The notes under the pieces are model-generated. The model was given only the letters and a program-made list of their open reading frames with translations. It made no database searches and was not told the DNA's origin. Below, piece after piece: positions 34,265-42,733 of a stretch of DNA of 64,000 nt (positions are counted from its first letter, which is position 1; each line of letters opens with the position of its first letter). The translations under genes and the position numbers were made by a program. Source of the stretch: Porphyromonadaceae bacterium (GTDB lineage Bacteria > Bacteroidota > Bacteroidia > Bacteroidales > Porphyromonadaceae); NCBI GenBank assembly GCA_030528555.1, contig JAUMYQ010000004.1, forward strand, positions 1 to 64,000. Reading direction: 5' to 3'.

Positions 34265-35416
34265 CTACAAAGCTGCCAACAGGACAGGCAGGTCTCGAAT
34301 GAAAGCAGTTATATCTGTCTCACTCGTAAGTGACAGCCTCAGACGACAGCTACCCTCTGGAACAGTTGGGGGGCGAATTGGCAGGGTATAATAGCCCAAC
34401 ACCTTCGCCTGCTCGGTCAGGCGTACAGCATTGTCTGCACCACCAACGATTATAGGGACGATGTGGCTAGAGCTAGGCGTAGACAAGCCAAGGTCGGCCA
34501 AAGCATCATGCAACTTAGCCGTATGGGCAGCCACCAGCTCTCGCTGGGGACGATAGAGAGGCAAAGCTTCAAATACCCGACGAGAGAAGCGCACAGATAA
34601 GGGTGGTAGGGCGGTGGAGAAGATAAGCGAACGGCAGCGATTTATCAGGTAGCGTTTCACTAGCTCGTCACAGATGAGGTAACCTCCCATCGAAGCTAAG
34701 GCTTTGCCAAAAGTTCCTAGTAGGAAGTCAATGTCTCCGATGGTGCCAGTTTCCTCAGCCAATCCAAGTCCCGTTGCCCCTCGCACCCCGATAGCGTGTG
34801 CCTCATCCACATAGAGCCGTATCTGTGGATAACGATGCTTGAGGGCAACGAGGGCTGATAAGTCTGCCTCATCCCCATCCATGCTGTAAATACTCTCCAC
34901 CATTACGATGATCTCAGGGCTAGAGGCATATTTGCGAAGTAGGCGCTGTAGATGCTCTAGGTCGTTGTGTCGCCACCGTTCGAAGCGACAGCCCGAAAGA
35001 CGAATACCATCTATCATGCTGGCATGTATAAGCCTATCAGCTAGCACAACGGTCTTCGTACTGGCAAGAGCAGGCAAGATGCCCAAATTCATATGATAAC
35101 CGCTACCAAAAATGAGAGCAGCTTCTCTGCCAAATCGTTTCATCATGAGGCTCTCAAGGCACTCATACTCCCCAAAGTTACCAGTCATCAGACGCGAAGA
35201 TGTGCTGCCAGCTCCACCGAGCTCGGCCACATCGCCAAGGACTTCGTCCCGAAAGTCACCCCGAGAGGCTATACCTAGATAGTCATTGCTCGACAAATTG
35301 AGCAGTCGCCTTCCATCTAGCTCTATCTCTGAGCCGCGGACACGCAGCGAGGGGAGTTGACGCAGCATCTGTGCCTTCTGTAACTCTTCTAGATATTGCT
35401 CCAATCGTTTGTACAT
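34265..35416 (-). CDS. bioF: 8-amino-7-oxononanoate synthase
   Basis: PLP enzyme that condenses pimeloyl-ACP with L-alanine, the first step of the biotin ring assembly. The 383-residue product has LSSNDYLGIA near residue 40, the DEAHAIGVRG segment, and the PLP lysine in GTFGKALASMGGY near 238. Glycine C-acetyltransferase is a close relative, but the adjoining bioG and bioC genes favour BioF. It lies 19 bases downstream of an exported protein gene. bioA, bioB and bioD are not in the window. Confidence 0.93.
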   Translation of the reverse strand: MYKRLEQYLEELQKAQMLRQLPSLRVRGSEIELDGRRLLNLSSNDYLGIASRGDFRDEVLGDVAELGGAGSTSSRLMTGNFGEYECLESLMMKRFGREAALIFGSGYHMNLGILPALASTKTVVLADRLIHASMIDGIRLSGCRFERWRHNDLEHLQRLLRKYASSPEIIVMVESIYSMDGDEADLSALVALKHRYPQIRLYVDEAHAIGVRGATGLGLAEETGTIGDIDFLLGTFGKALASMGGYLICDELVKRYLINRCRSLIFSTALPPLSVRFSRRVFEALPLYRPQRELVAAHTAKLHDALADLGLSTPSSSHIVPIIVGGADNAVRLTEQAKVLGYYTLPIRPPTVPEGSCRLRLSLTSETDITAFIRDLPVLLAAL

Positions 35417-35435
35417 CCCAAGCTAGCTCTTGACT

Positions 35436-36095
35436 TTAGTAATCCCTAACTTGAGCATCATGATACTGTTGCCAGAGAGCATCATCCTCGTAGAATACGC
35501 CTACGAAGACCTTATCTGAGGTGATGCTGGTGCGCTTCTTGAAATAACCTACCCAGATACGCCTACCATCACCCTGCCAGGTCAGCTCAAGAGCACTCGT
35601 GTATTCGCTCTCCTCTCCCAAAACACGCATCAAGCACAGATGATGATATCCTCGTGTGTTGGTATCGAAGCTAGCATTATATCCATACCACAGCCTCGTT
35701 GGTAGCCCATATTTCTCCTCTAGATTTTGCAAAAACTGAGCATTCGGGTAACGCATCAGAGGCTTCTCTTTGTCATAATGCTCTTTTGGAGACCCGAAGA
35801 ATATCCTCGCTAGACCCGAGGGAGCAAAAGAAAGGCTCACCGACCGAAATGATAGACCAGAGAAGTGCCTCGTTTTGATGAAGTCTGCACGCAGTATATC
35901 CCTACCATCAGGCTCCAAGGTCCAGCCCTTTTGCTCGGCAACATGCATCGCCTCAGCCTTGGTCATGCCCAGCCGAAACCCCATAACACCCACAATCGGG
36001 AGATGGCCATGAGCTTGCCTCTGAGCAAGCAACACACTCATAGCTCCCAAAATAAAGGTACAAAGCAATAATATCGGGCGTCTTGTCCTCATCAT
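35436..36095 (-). CDS. exported protein of unknown function
   Basis: A 219-residue protein from the start at 36095 (MMRTRR). It has a signal peptide: RTRRP, hydrophobic LLLCTFILGAMSVLLA and then QRQAHG, so it is probably periplasmic. The GFRLGMTKAEAMHVAEQKGW stretch resembles a short repeat found in several Bacteroidetes exported proteins that begin 'G..lGmt..ea'. No catalytic motif is visible. It is divergent from pyrH and upstream of bioF by 19 bases, so it may be the first gene of the biotin run, though a role there is not implied. Confidence 0.72.
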   Translation of the reverse strand: MMRTRRPILLLCTFILGAMSVLLAQRQAHGHLPIVGVMGFRLGMTKAEAMHVAEQKGWTLEPDGRDILRADFIKTRHFSGLSFRSVSLSFAPSGLARIFFGSPKEHYDKEKPLMRYPNAQFLQNLEEKYGLPTRLWYGYNASFDTNTRGYHHLCLMRVLGEESEYTSALELTWQGDGRRIWVGYFKKRTSITSDKVFVGVFYEDDALWQQYHDAQVRDY

Positions 36096-36156
36096 TATAT
36101 GGATAATTCTGCTATATCGTTCGCAAGGCAAATCTAACAATTAAAATCAAAAAAGT

Positions 36157-36164
36157 TACTTTTG
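36157..36164 (+). promoter_or_regulatory. candidate -7 box of pyrH
   Basis: TACTTTTG matches TAnnTTTG exactly, 46 bases before the pyrH ATG at 36210. The expected -33 TTTG is not evident. Confidence 0.5.
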
Positions 36165-36209
36165 CAGCTATACATAACTTGAATGTTAGATTCATCAGAT
36201 TCGAGTGTA

Positions 36210-36923
36210 ATGAAACAATATGACAGAGTACTCCTCAAGCTCAGCGGTGAGTCCCTAATGGGCAATCAGCAGTATGGCATCGACACAGTGAGGCTAGCCG
36301 ACTATGCCAGGGATATCCAGAGAGCTATCGAGCTGGGCACACAAGTCGCTATCGTCATCGGAGGAGGGAATATCTTCCGTGGCCTAAGCGGGTCCACCAA
36401 AGGCTTCGACCGAGTCAAAGGCGACCAAATGGGCATGCTCGCCACCGTTATCAACAGTCTGGCGCTCTCCTCTGCACTCTCCGCCATTGGGGTACGCAAT
36501 AGAGTGCTAACGGCCATCCGCATGGAACCTATCGGTGAGTTATACACAAAATGGAAAGCCATTGAGGCCATGGATCAAGGTCAGGCAATCATCATCTCGG
36601 GAGGAACGGGTAATCCATTCTTCACTACCGACACAGGCTCCTCCCTCCGTGGCATAGAGCTAGAGGTAGATGTGCTGCTCAAAGGAACTCGTGTGGATGG
36701 GATCTATACAGCAGATCCTGAGAAAGACCCTACGGCGACCAAGTTCGACCGTATAAGCTATCAAGAAATCTATCGGCGTGGATTGAAGATCATGGACCTT
36801 ACAGCCACGACGATGTGCATGGAGAATGACCTGCCTATCGTAGTCTTCGACATGGATACGCCTGGCAATCTTATGAGGGTTCTCCAAGGTGAAGCCATTG
36901 GTACTTATGTAAGTAACGAATAG
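36210..36923 (+). CDS. pyrH: UMP kinase
   Basis: Hexameric kinase of the amino acid kinase fold that phosphorylates UMP to UDP. The 237-residue product from the ATG at 36210 begins MKQYDRVLLKLSGESL, followed by IVIGGGNIFRG, GDQMGMLATVINS and the FFTTDT segment, all typical. The frame is open nine codons further upstream (36183), but the family start and the promoter position favour 36210. It is followed by frr after 162 bases, the common bacterial order pyrH-frr. Confidence 0.96.
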   Translation: MKQYDRVLLKLSGESLMGNQQYGIDTVRLADYARDIQRAIELGTQVAIVIGGGNIFRGLSGSTKGFDRVKGDQMGMLATVINSLALSSALSAIGVRNRVLTAIRMEPIGELYTKWKAIEAMDQGQAIIISGGTGNPFFTTDTGSSLRGIELEVDVLLKGTRVDGIYTADPEKDPTATKFDRISYQEIYRRGLKIMDLTATTMCMENDLPIVVFDMDTPGNLMRVLQGEAIGTYVSNE

Positions 36924-37085
36924 GCGACCCTATACAAGGGTAAGACGCGTTATGTCGATTTCGGCACTTGAGTCTAAATATGCATCAGGTGTGCTTTCGT
37001 TGCCCTCATCTTCAATCCCTTGTGTCTGCACCCTACGTATTCTTATGTGGATATAACTAAAGAACAACGCAAACGAACAAAAACA

Positions 37086-37649
37086 ATGAGCGAACTAAAA
37101 AGCATGATAGCCCAAGCGGGCGAGAGCATGAGCCGGGCAGTTGACCACCTCGAGGAGCAGCTGGGGCGTGTACGCGCAGGCAAAGCCAGTCCCAAGATCC
37201 TTGACGGTATTATGGTAGAGTACTACGGTAGCCTCGTCCCCCTCAACCAAGTGGGCACTGTGACCGTACCAGATGCCAAGAGCATCGTCATCACTCCTTG
37301 GGAGAAGACAGTTATTCGAGACATTGAGCGCGCTATCATCAATTCGCCACTGGGTATCACTCCCGAGAATAATGGCGAACTAATCCGCCTAGGGATCCCT
37401 CCTCTTACAGAAGATCGTCGCCGTGAGCTGGTAAAGCAGGTCAAAGCCGACAGTGAAGAGGCCAAGATCCGAGTACGCAACGTGCGCCGTGACACCAACG
37501 ATGCCATCAAGAAAAGCATCAAGACGGACAATACTCCCGAAGATGTCGCTAAGGATGCCGAGGCCAATGTACAGAAACTCCATGACAAATATATCAAGCG
37601 TATCGAGGAGGTCTTCGCCGAAAAAGAGCGTGAGATTATGACGGTCTAG
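37086..37649 (+). CDS. frr: ribosome recycling factor
   Basis: Splits post-termination ribosomes together with EF-G. The 187-residue product from the ATG at 37086 has the L-shaped three-helix pattern with [38 protein letters not shown] and the [12 protein letters not shown] stretch. The frame is open to 37020, but the extra residues do not fit the family. It lies between pyrH and rsgA, 20 bases before the latter. Confidence 0.97.
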   Translation: MSELKSMIAQAGESMSRAVDHLEEQLGRVRAGKASPKILDGIMVEYYGSLVPLNQVGTVTVPDAKSIVITPWEKTVIRDIERAIINSPLGITPENNGELIRLGIPPLTEDRRRELVKQVKADSEEAKIRVRNVRRDTNDAIKKSIKTDNTPEDVAKDAEANVQKLHDKYIKRIEEVFAEKEREIMTV

Positions 37650-37669
37650 CGACCAAACCTGAGGAGACG

Positions 37670-38623
37670 ATGGATGAAGTACAGGGGCTAGTTATCCGCA
37701 ATACGGGTAGCCACTACCTGACGCTCTGCGATGATGGCGTAGAGCGTGCCTGCCTTGCCAAGGGCAACCTGCGCCTCAAGGGCATTCGCTCCACCAACCC
37801 TATCGTTGTTGGCGACCGTGTGCTGGTGCGTCTCACTCCCGATGGTGGGGGCGAGGCGCATTTTATCAAAGAGATCTTGCCTCGGCGCAACTACATCCTG
37901 CGCCGAGCCGCCAATCTATCCAAACAGTCTCACATCTTGGCGGCCAATCTGGATGCCTCACTCCTCGTCTGCACCATAGCAGCCCCTCAGACTAGCACAA
38001 CCTTCATCGACCGATTTCTGGCCAACGCCGAAGCCTATAGAGTGCCCACTGAGCTAGTCTTCAACAAAGTAGACAGTCTAACTCCTGAAGGGCTAGACTA
38101 CCTATCTGAACTAACCGACCTCTACAGCAGCATCGGCTATCCCTGCCACGTAGTCTCTGCCCTTACGGGCGAAGGGCTAGAGACCCTGAGGAGGCGCATC
38201 GAGGGGCACATTACGCTGCTGAGTGGCCACTCGGGCGTAGGCAAAAGTACCCTAATTAACGCCCTCATCCCAGGCGTGGAGCTCCGCACGGGCGACATCT
38301 CCGAGAGCCATTATACTGGCATACACACCACAACCTTCTCACAGATGATAGCCCTCCTCTCGGGCAATGGGTACTTGATTGATACGCCTGGAATTAAAGG
38401 CTTCGGGCTACTAGAGGTAGACGAGTACGAGGCATCACATTACTTTCGGGAGATTTTCGCCCTTCAGGAGGCGTGCCGATTTGGTAATTGCACACATACC
38501 CACGAGCCAAACTGTGCGGTGCGCTTAGCTCTTGAGGAGGGAGCGATTGCTGCAAGCCGTTATCATAGCTACCTCAGTATCCTAGACGAGCGACTAGAGG
38601 GCAAGTATAGGCCCGAGTATTAG
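37670..38623 (+). CDS. rsgA: ribosome small-subunit GTPase RsgA
   Basis: Circularly permuted GTPase that checks maturation of the 30S subunit. The 317-residue product starts with an OB fold (about 1-75), then the G motifs in permuted order: FNKVD (G4) near residue 123, GHSGVGKST (G1) near 183 and DTPGIKGFG (G3) near 240. The C-terminal zinc site is seen in [14 protein letters not shown]. It follows frr by 20 bases, making a translation-related pyrH-frr-rsgA run. Confidence 0.96.
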   Translation: MDEVQGLVIRNTGSHYLTLCDDGVERACLAKGNLRLKGIRSTNPIVVGDRVLVRLTPDGGGEAHFIKEILPRRNYILRRAANLSKQSHILAANLDASLLVCTIAAPQTSTTFIDRFLANAEAYRVPTELVFNKVDSLTPEGLDYLSELTDLYSSIGYPCHVVSALTGEGLETLRRRIEGHITLLSGHSGVGKSTLINALIPGVELRTGDISESHYTGIHTTTFSQMIALLSGNGYLIDTPGIKGFGLLEVDEYEASHYFREIFALQEACRFGNCTHTHEPNCAVRLALEEGAIAASRYHSYLSILDERLEGKYRPEY

Positions 38624-38747
38624 GCGTAGCGACTTCGTTACAGCATCACCTGTAGGCCTTTCAGCTCTTACCAAACCTTATATTTCTGTGGGTATGCCCT
38701 AGCTACGAAAAGCGCTACTTACCACTGAACCTATCCGAAACATCGCC

Positions 38748-38780
38748 AGAGGGTGTCCCTAATCTTAAGGAACACCCTCT
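38748..38780. terminator. hairpin between rsgA and the truncated hydrolase
   Basis: AGAGGGTGTCCCT (38748-38760) pairs with AGGAACACCCTCT (38768-38780) with one wobble and a 7-base loop. It lies between two convergent genes and can serve either; no long T run follows on either strand. Confidence 0.6.
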
Positions 38781-38801
38781 CGTTCATAAAGCTGGGTCTA
38801 C

Positions 38802-39509
38802 TTACTTGAGGTTATCTTTGAAGAACTCCTCCAACTTGCCAAAGGGAATAACTCCCGCCCTATTATCATAAAAATCAATGTGTCGAGCATTAGGGACTAC
38901 AAACAGCTCCTTGCTCTGTGTCCTCAAAACACCGTAGGCATCTTCACTCATATACCGAGAGTGGGCATGCTCTGCCGTAATAAGGAGAGTCGGCACCTCT
39001 ATCTCATGGGCATACGACATAAGGGGGAAGTTCATAAAAGAGAGCAAGGTCGTAGCTGTCCAAACCTGCTCCGATACAGAACGCTCATGATAGCCTCTCG
39101 GAGTTTTATAGAACTCCACATAATCATTTAGGAACTGAGGGACATCTTCCGATGGGGCATCTGGCATTGGATACCCTGGCGTCGGAATACCTGTCTCCGC
39201 ATCACGCCAGCGGATAGCACTAAGCGAACGTTTCGCTTCTAGACGCATCTCGGGGGTATTACCATCGAAGTACCCCTGGCTAAAAACACGAGACATATCA
39301 TACATCACCATCGTAGCGACGGCCTTGACGCGTGTATCGATGGCAGCAGCACTGAGAGCGAATCCGCCCCATCCACAGATGCCGACAAGTCCTATCTTGT
39401 CTCTATCCACCATCGGCTGGAGGCCCAGACAATCGACCGCAGCTAAGAAATCTTCGGTATTGATATCGGGCGAAGCCACATTACGAGGCTCACCACCACT
39501 CTCTCCCAT
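38802..39509 (-). pseudogene. alpha/beta hydrolase, N-terminally truncated
   Basis: The open frame encodes 235 residues of an alpha/beta hydrolase: GESGGEPRN, the nucleophile elbow-like GICGWGGFA (C in the nucleophile position), and a final ARHIDFYD with the catalytic histidine. Related proteins are about 300 residues or more, so the first strands and the oxyanion-forming segment are missing. Directly upstream the frame reads only K-S-Y before a stop, and the DNA then continues as a tetR remnant. This looks like a deletion that fused the two genes. A residual active short protein cannot be excluded. Confidence 0.75.
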
Positions 39510-39794
39510 ATAGGACTTTCACCACTTGCTCACTTTCAGGAAATATATCGGTCATCTTGACCCCACATGATGTTATCCATATAGAAAGCCTTGAAAAGAG
39601 CAGGCTCGGCATGCGCCATCCGAACATACCCCAGACCTAAATCCCAAAATGCATTACCTGTTTTAGTAAACCCGAGCATGATATCTTGGAGATACGGAAG
39701 GGCTTTTTTACAAATCTCGGCTTTGAGTTCGTCCACACTTTTGTAGCACCAATAGATTGGCTGAGTAGAACAGCATTATCGTTGCTTTAGGCAT
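39510..39794 (-). pseudogene. tetR-family regulator remnant
   Basis: A broken gene of the TetR/AcrR family. The preserved part reads STQPIYWCYKSVDELKAEIC, the end of the helix-turn-helix, followed by a helical ligand domain ending near QDDRYIS. Upstream, a possible start at 39794 (MPKATIML) is in another frame, and most of the DNA-binding helices are missing. At the 3' end, a one-base shift lets the reading continue a few codons (PESEQVVKV) before it meets the hydrolase. At least two lesions are present, so no functional repressor is expected. Confidence 0.7.
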
Positions 39795-40243
39795 ATTTCT
39801 TTAGAAGCGATAGTGAGAACATCTGTTGTATAACAGATGATATACCCTACAAGAGTATCATATTTTCTCAAAATAAGCACAACTGAATTTCATAGATTTC
39901 TTTGAAAGTTGGGCAAGCCTATAGATAAAGATTTAGACGAAAAACAACCCTCACGACACCTATCAAAAACCCCATTAAATACTCTCAAAAAAGTGTTCCC
40001 GAAGATTTTTCGGTTAGTAGGTGTATTTCCTAAGATACTTAGATACAAGAGATAAAAAACCATGTTCATAGGACAAACAAATGGATCAAGGACAGTCAAA
40101 TCTCAAAGCCATTAGCTCGATCTCCATGCATCAACTCTTTGATTTTTAGCTACAAATCAGCAAGATATAGCAAAGGTTATCCCTCCTATTCCTCATCTAA
40201 GCGATTTTCATCCTAGAGACTATTCCGAAGAAGAGACCTGGAG
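39795..40243. other. non-coding region with repeat remnant E
   Basis: 449 A/T-rich bases with no credible gene. The only recognised element is a remnant of the phased repeat at 39980-40013. The region adjoins the decayed tetR/hydrolase locus, so it may also be eroding sequence. Confidence 0.65.
39980..40013 (+). repeat. 22-bp-phased intergenic repeat, copy E (remnant)
   Basis: A single intact core TTCCCGAA at 39996, preceded by AATACTCTCAAAAAAGTG, which is the first linker of copy A with small changes, and followed by GATTTTTCGG, which is the right end of the element. The inner modules appear to have been lost by a deletion between cores. Confidence 0.7.
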
Positions 40244-41140
40244 CTAATTGGGACGTAGGCGAGGTGTTAGTCGGGGTATAGCAAACCGAACACCCATCCC
40301 TAGAAGCGTATAGGGATAGTGCCTAAGACCTTGCTCGATATCAGCTGTGAGCGTACAAGCCTGCCCAAGACGGTAGCTCAAGCTAGCTCGCCAAGATATC
40401 GGTTGGTCTCCATACTCGGGATGATATGCCCCATGCTTCCAACCAGCATACCCCGAGAGATCTGTACGCAGCTCCAACGACCGCCACGAGGCACTCAACT
40501 GCCCACCGTACATTAGAGCGTCATCTTGGTGACTAGCAAGCCCTGTCTCCCAACATAGAAACCCCAGATGCAGAGCGGCACGCAAACGAAACTCATCCGT
40601 ATGCAAGAGGTCTTTACCTCCCTCTAGCGAGAAATAATAACCTGGCGTGTCATGAAAACGATGAGAACGACCGCTCGGAGCCGCTGCCGTCTTGAGCGTT
40701 ATATTGAGTAGCAAATTGGGCTTCAGTCCCTGAGCCTCACGAAGTAGGCGGATGCGTGTCTGCAGGTAATAATCCCCACCCATAAAACCTCGCTCTTCCC
40801 CCTTGGGGACCTCCATACGCTTTGCTTCGGTTTCCGATAGGCTATAGTACTCCTCAATGACACCCCATCCCCTGACAGATACAGCCTCGGAGATGAGAGG
40901 CACCTCAAGATCTACATGTAAGGCATAGCTCTGCTGCCCAGACGCAATGGCGGTACTAAGCCGTGGAGCAAACTCCGTACTGCGGGCAATCCTACCAAGG
41001 TCTATAGGTGGCACTGGAAGAGCATGAGGACCGAACCAAGGTGGAGCATAAGGATAGTCGGCTCGTTGCGCCTGAAGTTCATTACGCCCTACAAGGACAA
41101 TGAAGGCACCCAAGACGATTGTACCAATTAGTCTTTTCAT
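40244..41140 (-). CDS. probable outer-membrane or periplasmic beta-rich protein
   Basis: A 298-residue protein with a signal peptide (MKRLIGTIVLGAFIVLVG, cleavage likely near LQAQ-RAD). The mature part is rich in alternating hydrophobic strands, with many aromatic residues and a terminal strand YTLLGMGVRFAI that resembles the last strand of an outer-membrane barrel. I recognise no named family. It stands alone between the non-coding region and the rplT terminator. Confidence 0.7.
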   Translation of the reverse strand: MKRLIGTIVLGAFIVLVGRNELQAQRADYPYAPPWFGPHALPVPPIDLGRIARSTEFAPRLSTAIASGQQSYALHVDLEVPLISEAVSVRGWGVIEEYYSLSETEAKRMEVPKGEERGFMGGDYYLQTRIRLLREAQGLKPNLLLNITLKTAAAPSGRSHRFHDTPGYYFSLEGGKDLLHTDEFRLRAALHLGFLCWETGLASHQDDALMYGGQLSASWRSLELRTDLSGYAGWKHGAYHPEYGDQPISWRASLSYRLGQACTLTADIEQGLRHYPYTLLGMGVRFAIPRLTPRLRPN

Positions 41141-41258
41141 AATATATCAGTTTTTGGCCTTGAAACGACAAAAGCTTATCGAGATGGCCTCCCTTTATCA
41201 TCAAGGGTCGGCTATGATGCTAAGCTTCTGTCCTTATACCTTTTGAGGACAAATAAAC

Positions 41259-41290
41259 GAGGGTATGCCATACTATCACGGCATACCCTC
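41259..41290 (-). terminator. rho-independent terminator of infC-rpmI-rplT
   Basis: Perfect 11-bp stem GAGGGTATGCC (41259-41269) with GGCATACCCTC (41280-41290) and a 10-base loop. On the minus strand it is followed by GTTTATTT. It lies 38 bases after the rplT stop. Confidence 0.8.
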
Positions 41291-41328
41291 TATATGTAAT
41301 GTCTCCCTATCTAGGGATAGGAACGAAC

Positions 41329-41673
41329 TTACTTTACTTTGGCTACGATTGCCTTGAAAGCCTCTGGATGATTTACCGCTAGGTCGGCAAGAACCTTACG
41401 GTTGATCTCAATACCAGCTGCATGCAGAGCACCCATTAGGCGAGAGTAAGACATACCCTCTAGGCGAGCCGCGGCGTTGATACGCTGGATCCAAAGGGCA
41501 CGGAAGTTACGCTTCTTATTCTTACGGTCGCGATAAGCGTAGGTCAGACCCTTCTCCCAAGTGTTCTTGGCAACGGTCCAAACATTCTTGCGAGCACCAT
41601 AGTACCCACGAGTTAGCTTGAGAATTCTCTTTCTCTTGGCACGTGAAGCTACGTGATTAACTGATCTTGGCAT
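41329..41673 (-). CDS. rplT: 50S ribosomal protein L20
   Basis: Assembly protein of the large subunit and, in several bacteria, an autoregulator of this operon. The 114-residue product from the ATG at 41673 starts [19 protein letters not shown] and contains [10 protein letters not shown] and [11 protein letters not shown]. The frame is open 15 codons further up, but the family start is clear. It is the last gene of infC-rpmI-rplT. No L20 leader structure was identified with confidence. Confidence 0.97.
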   Translation of the reverse strand: MPRSVNHVASRAKRKRILKLTRGYYGARKNVWTVAKNTWEKGLTYAYRDRKNKKRNFRALWIQRINAAARLEGMSYSRLMGALHAAGIEINRKVLADLAVNHPEAFKAIVAKVK

Positions 41674-41783
41674 AATACTAATTGTTTTTGATAGGCAGCG
41701 GTCTCGGCCTCTCGGCAAGACACTTAGCGATGCTGTCCTCTCTGTTACTTAAAATCGTGATAAAACTCGTCCTCCCTAGGGGT

Positions 41784-41981
41784 CTACTTGAGGCGAAGAA
41801 GCTCCTTAACCTCGCGCACATCCACACTAGCCACAAGGCCGAAGTGCGTGAGGTGACGCTTCTGTTTCTTAGTCTTCTTGGTCAAGATGTGACGCTTGAA
41901 GGCGTGTTTACGCTTGATCTTACCTGACCCAGTGAGAGCAAATCTCTTCTTAGCACTGGAGTTAGTCTTTTGCTTAGGCAT
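41784..41981 (-). CDS. rpmI: 50S ribosomal protein L35
   Basis: Small basic protein of the large subunit. The 65-residue product begins [20 protein letters not shown], carries [20 protein letters not shown] and the typical C-terminal LLRLK. It lies between infC (77 bases upstream) and rplT (110 bases downstream), the usual order. No zinc ribbon or other oddity. Confidence 0.97.
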   Translation of the reverse strand: MPKQKTNSSAKKRFALTGSGKIKRKHAFKRHILTKKTKKQKRHLTHFGLVASVDVREVKELLRLK

Positions 41982-42058
41982 TTTGCTTGTTAATTATATT
42001 AGTTAAAACACTGACCTGCTACCCACGCAGCCCATGCGCGGCAACAGGGCTTTCTAGA

Positions 42059-42664
42059 TTACTCTTCGTTGGCCTCTGCTTCTACCTTGGGAGCTGTCTC
42101 CTTTTTTTGTACAGGCTTGGCCTCCTTCTTGCCTGAAGCTGGCTTTTTGGGTGCAAGCATGATGGTCATACGCTTACCCTCCAGCACAGGCATGCTCTCC
42201 ACCCTACCGTAGTCCTCAAGGTCGTTGGCAAAGCGTAAGAGCAGCACCTCACCCTGCTCCTTGAAGACAATAGAGCGACCGCGGAAGAAGACATAAGCCT
42301 TGACTTTCGCTCCCTCGGTGAGGAAGCTCTTAGCATGCTTGAGCTTGAAATTGTAGTCGTGGTCGTCCGTCTGAGGACCGAAGCGAATTTCTTTGACCAC
42401 GACCTTCACGGCCTTAGCCTTCTGCTCCTTGAGGTGCTTTTTCTGCTGATAAATAAACTTCTGATAGTCGACGATGCGGCATACCGGCGGATTGACGTTG
42501 GGAGAGATCTCCACCAGATCCAAATCTTGCTGGTTGGCTATGCGCTGAGCCTCTTGGACGGTATAAACGCCCTGCTCCACATTATCTCCCACTAGACGTA
42601 CCTCACGTGAGCGAATCTCTTGGTTCACTCGGTACTGAAACTTCGTTTTGTTGTCTACTGCCAT
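42059..42664 (-). CDS. infC: translation initiation factor IF-3
   Basis: Binds the 30S subunit and checks initiator tRNA pairing. The 201-residue product has the N domain with [18 protein letters not shown] and the linker, then the C domain with [21 protein letters not shown] and [14 protein letters not shown] 25-residue lysine/glutamate tail ([11 protein letters not shown]) extends beyond the E. coli protein. The start is an ordinary ATG rather than the rare AUU used for autoregulation in E. coli. It lies 69 bases downstream of thrS. Confidence 0.96.
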   Translation of the reverse strand: MAVDNKTKFQYRVNQEIRSREVRLVGDNVEQGVYTVQEAQRIANQQDLDLVEISPNVNPPVCRIVDYQKFIYQQKKHLKEQKAKAVKVVVKEIRFGPQTDDHDYNFKLKHAKSFLTEGAKVKAYVFFRGRSIVFKEQGEVLLLRFANDLEDYGRVESMPVLEGKRMTIMLAPKKPASGKKEAKPVQKKETAPKVEAEANEE

Positions 42665-42733
42665 TCAGTATGCTGTTGTATCTATCGGAGACACCTTGAG
42701 GTTACCCCCGACTTTGAGCTATTTATTTAGTTA

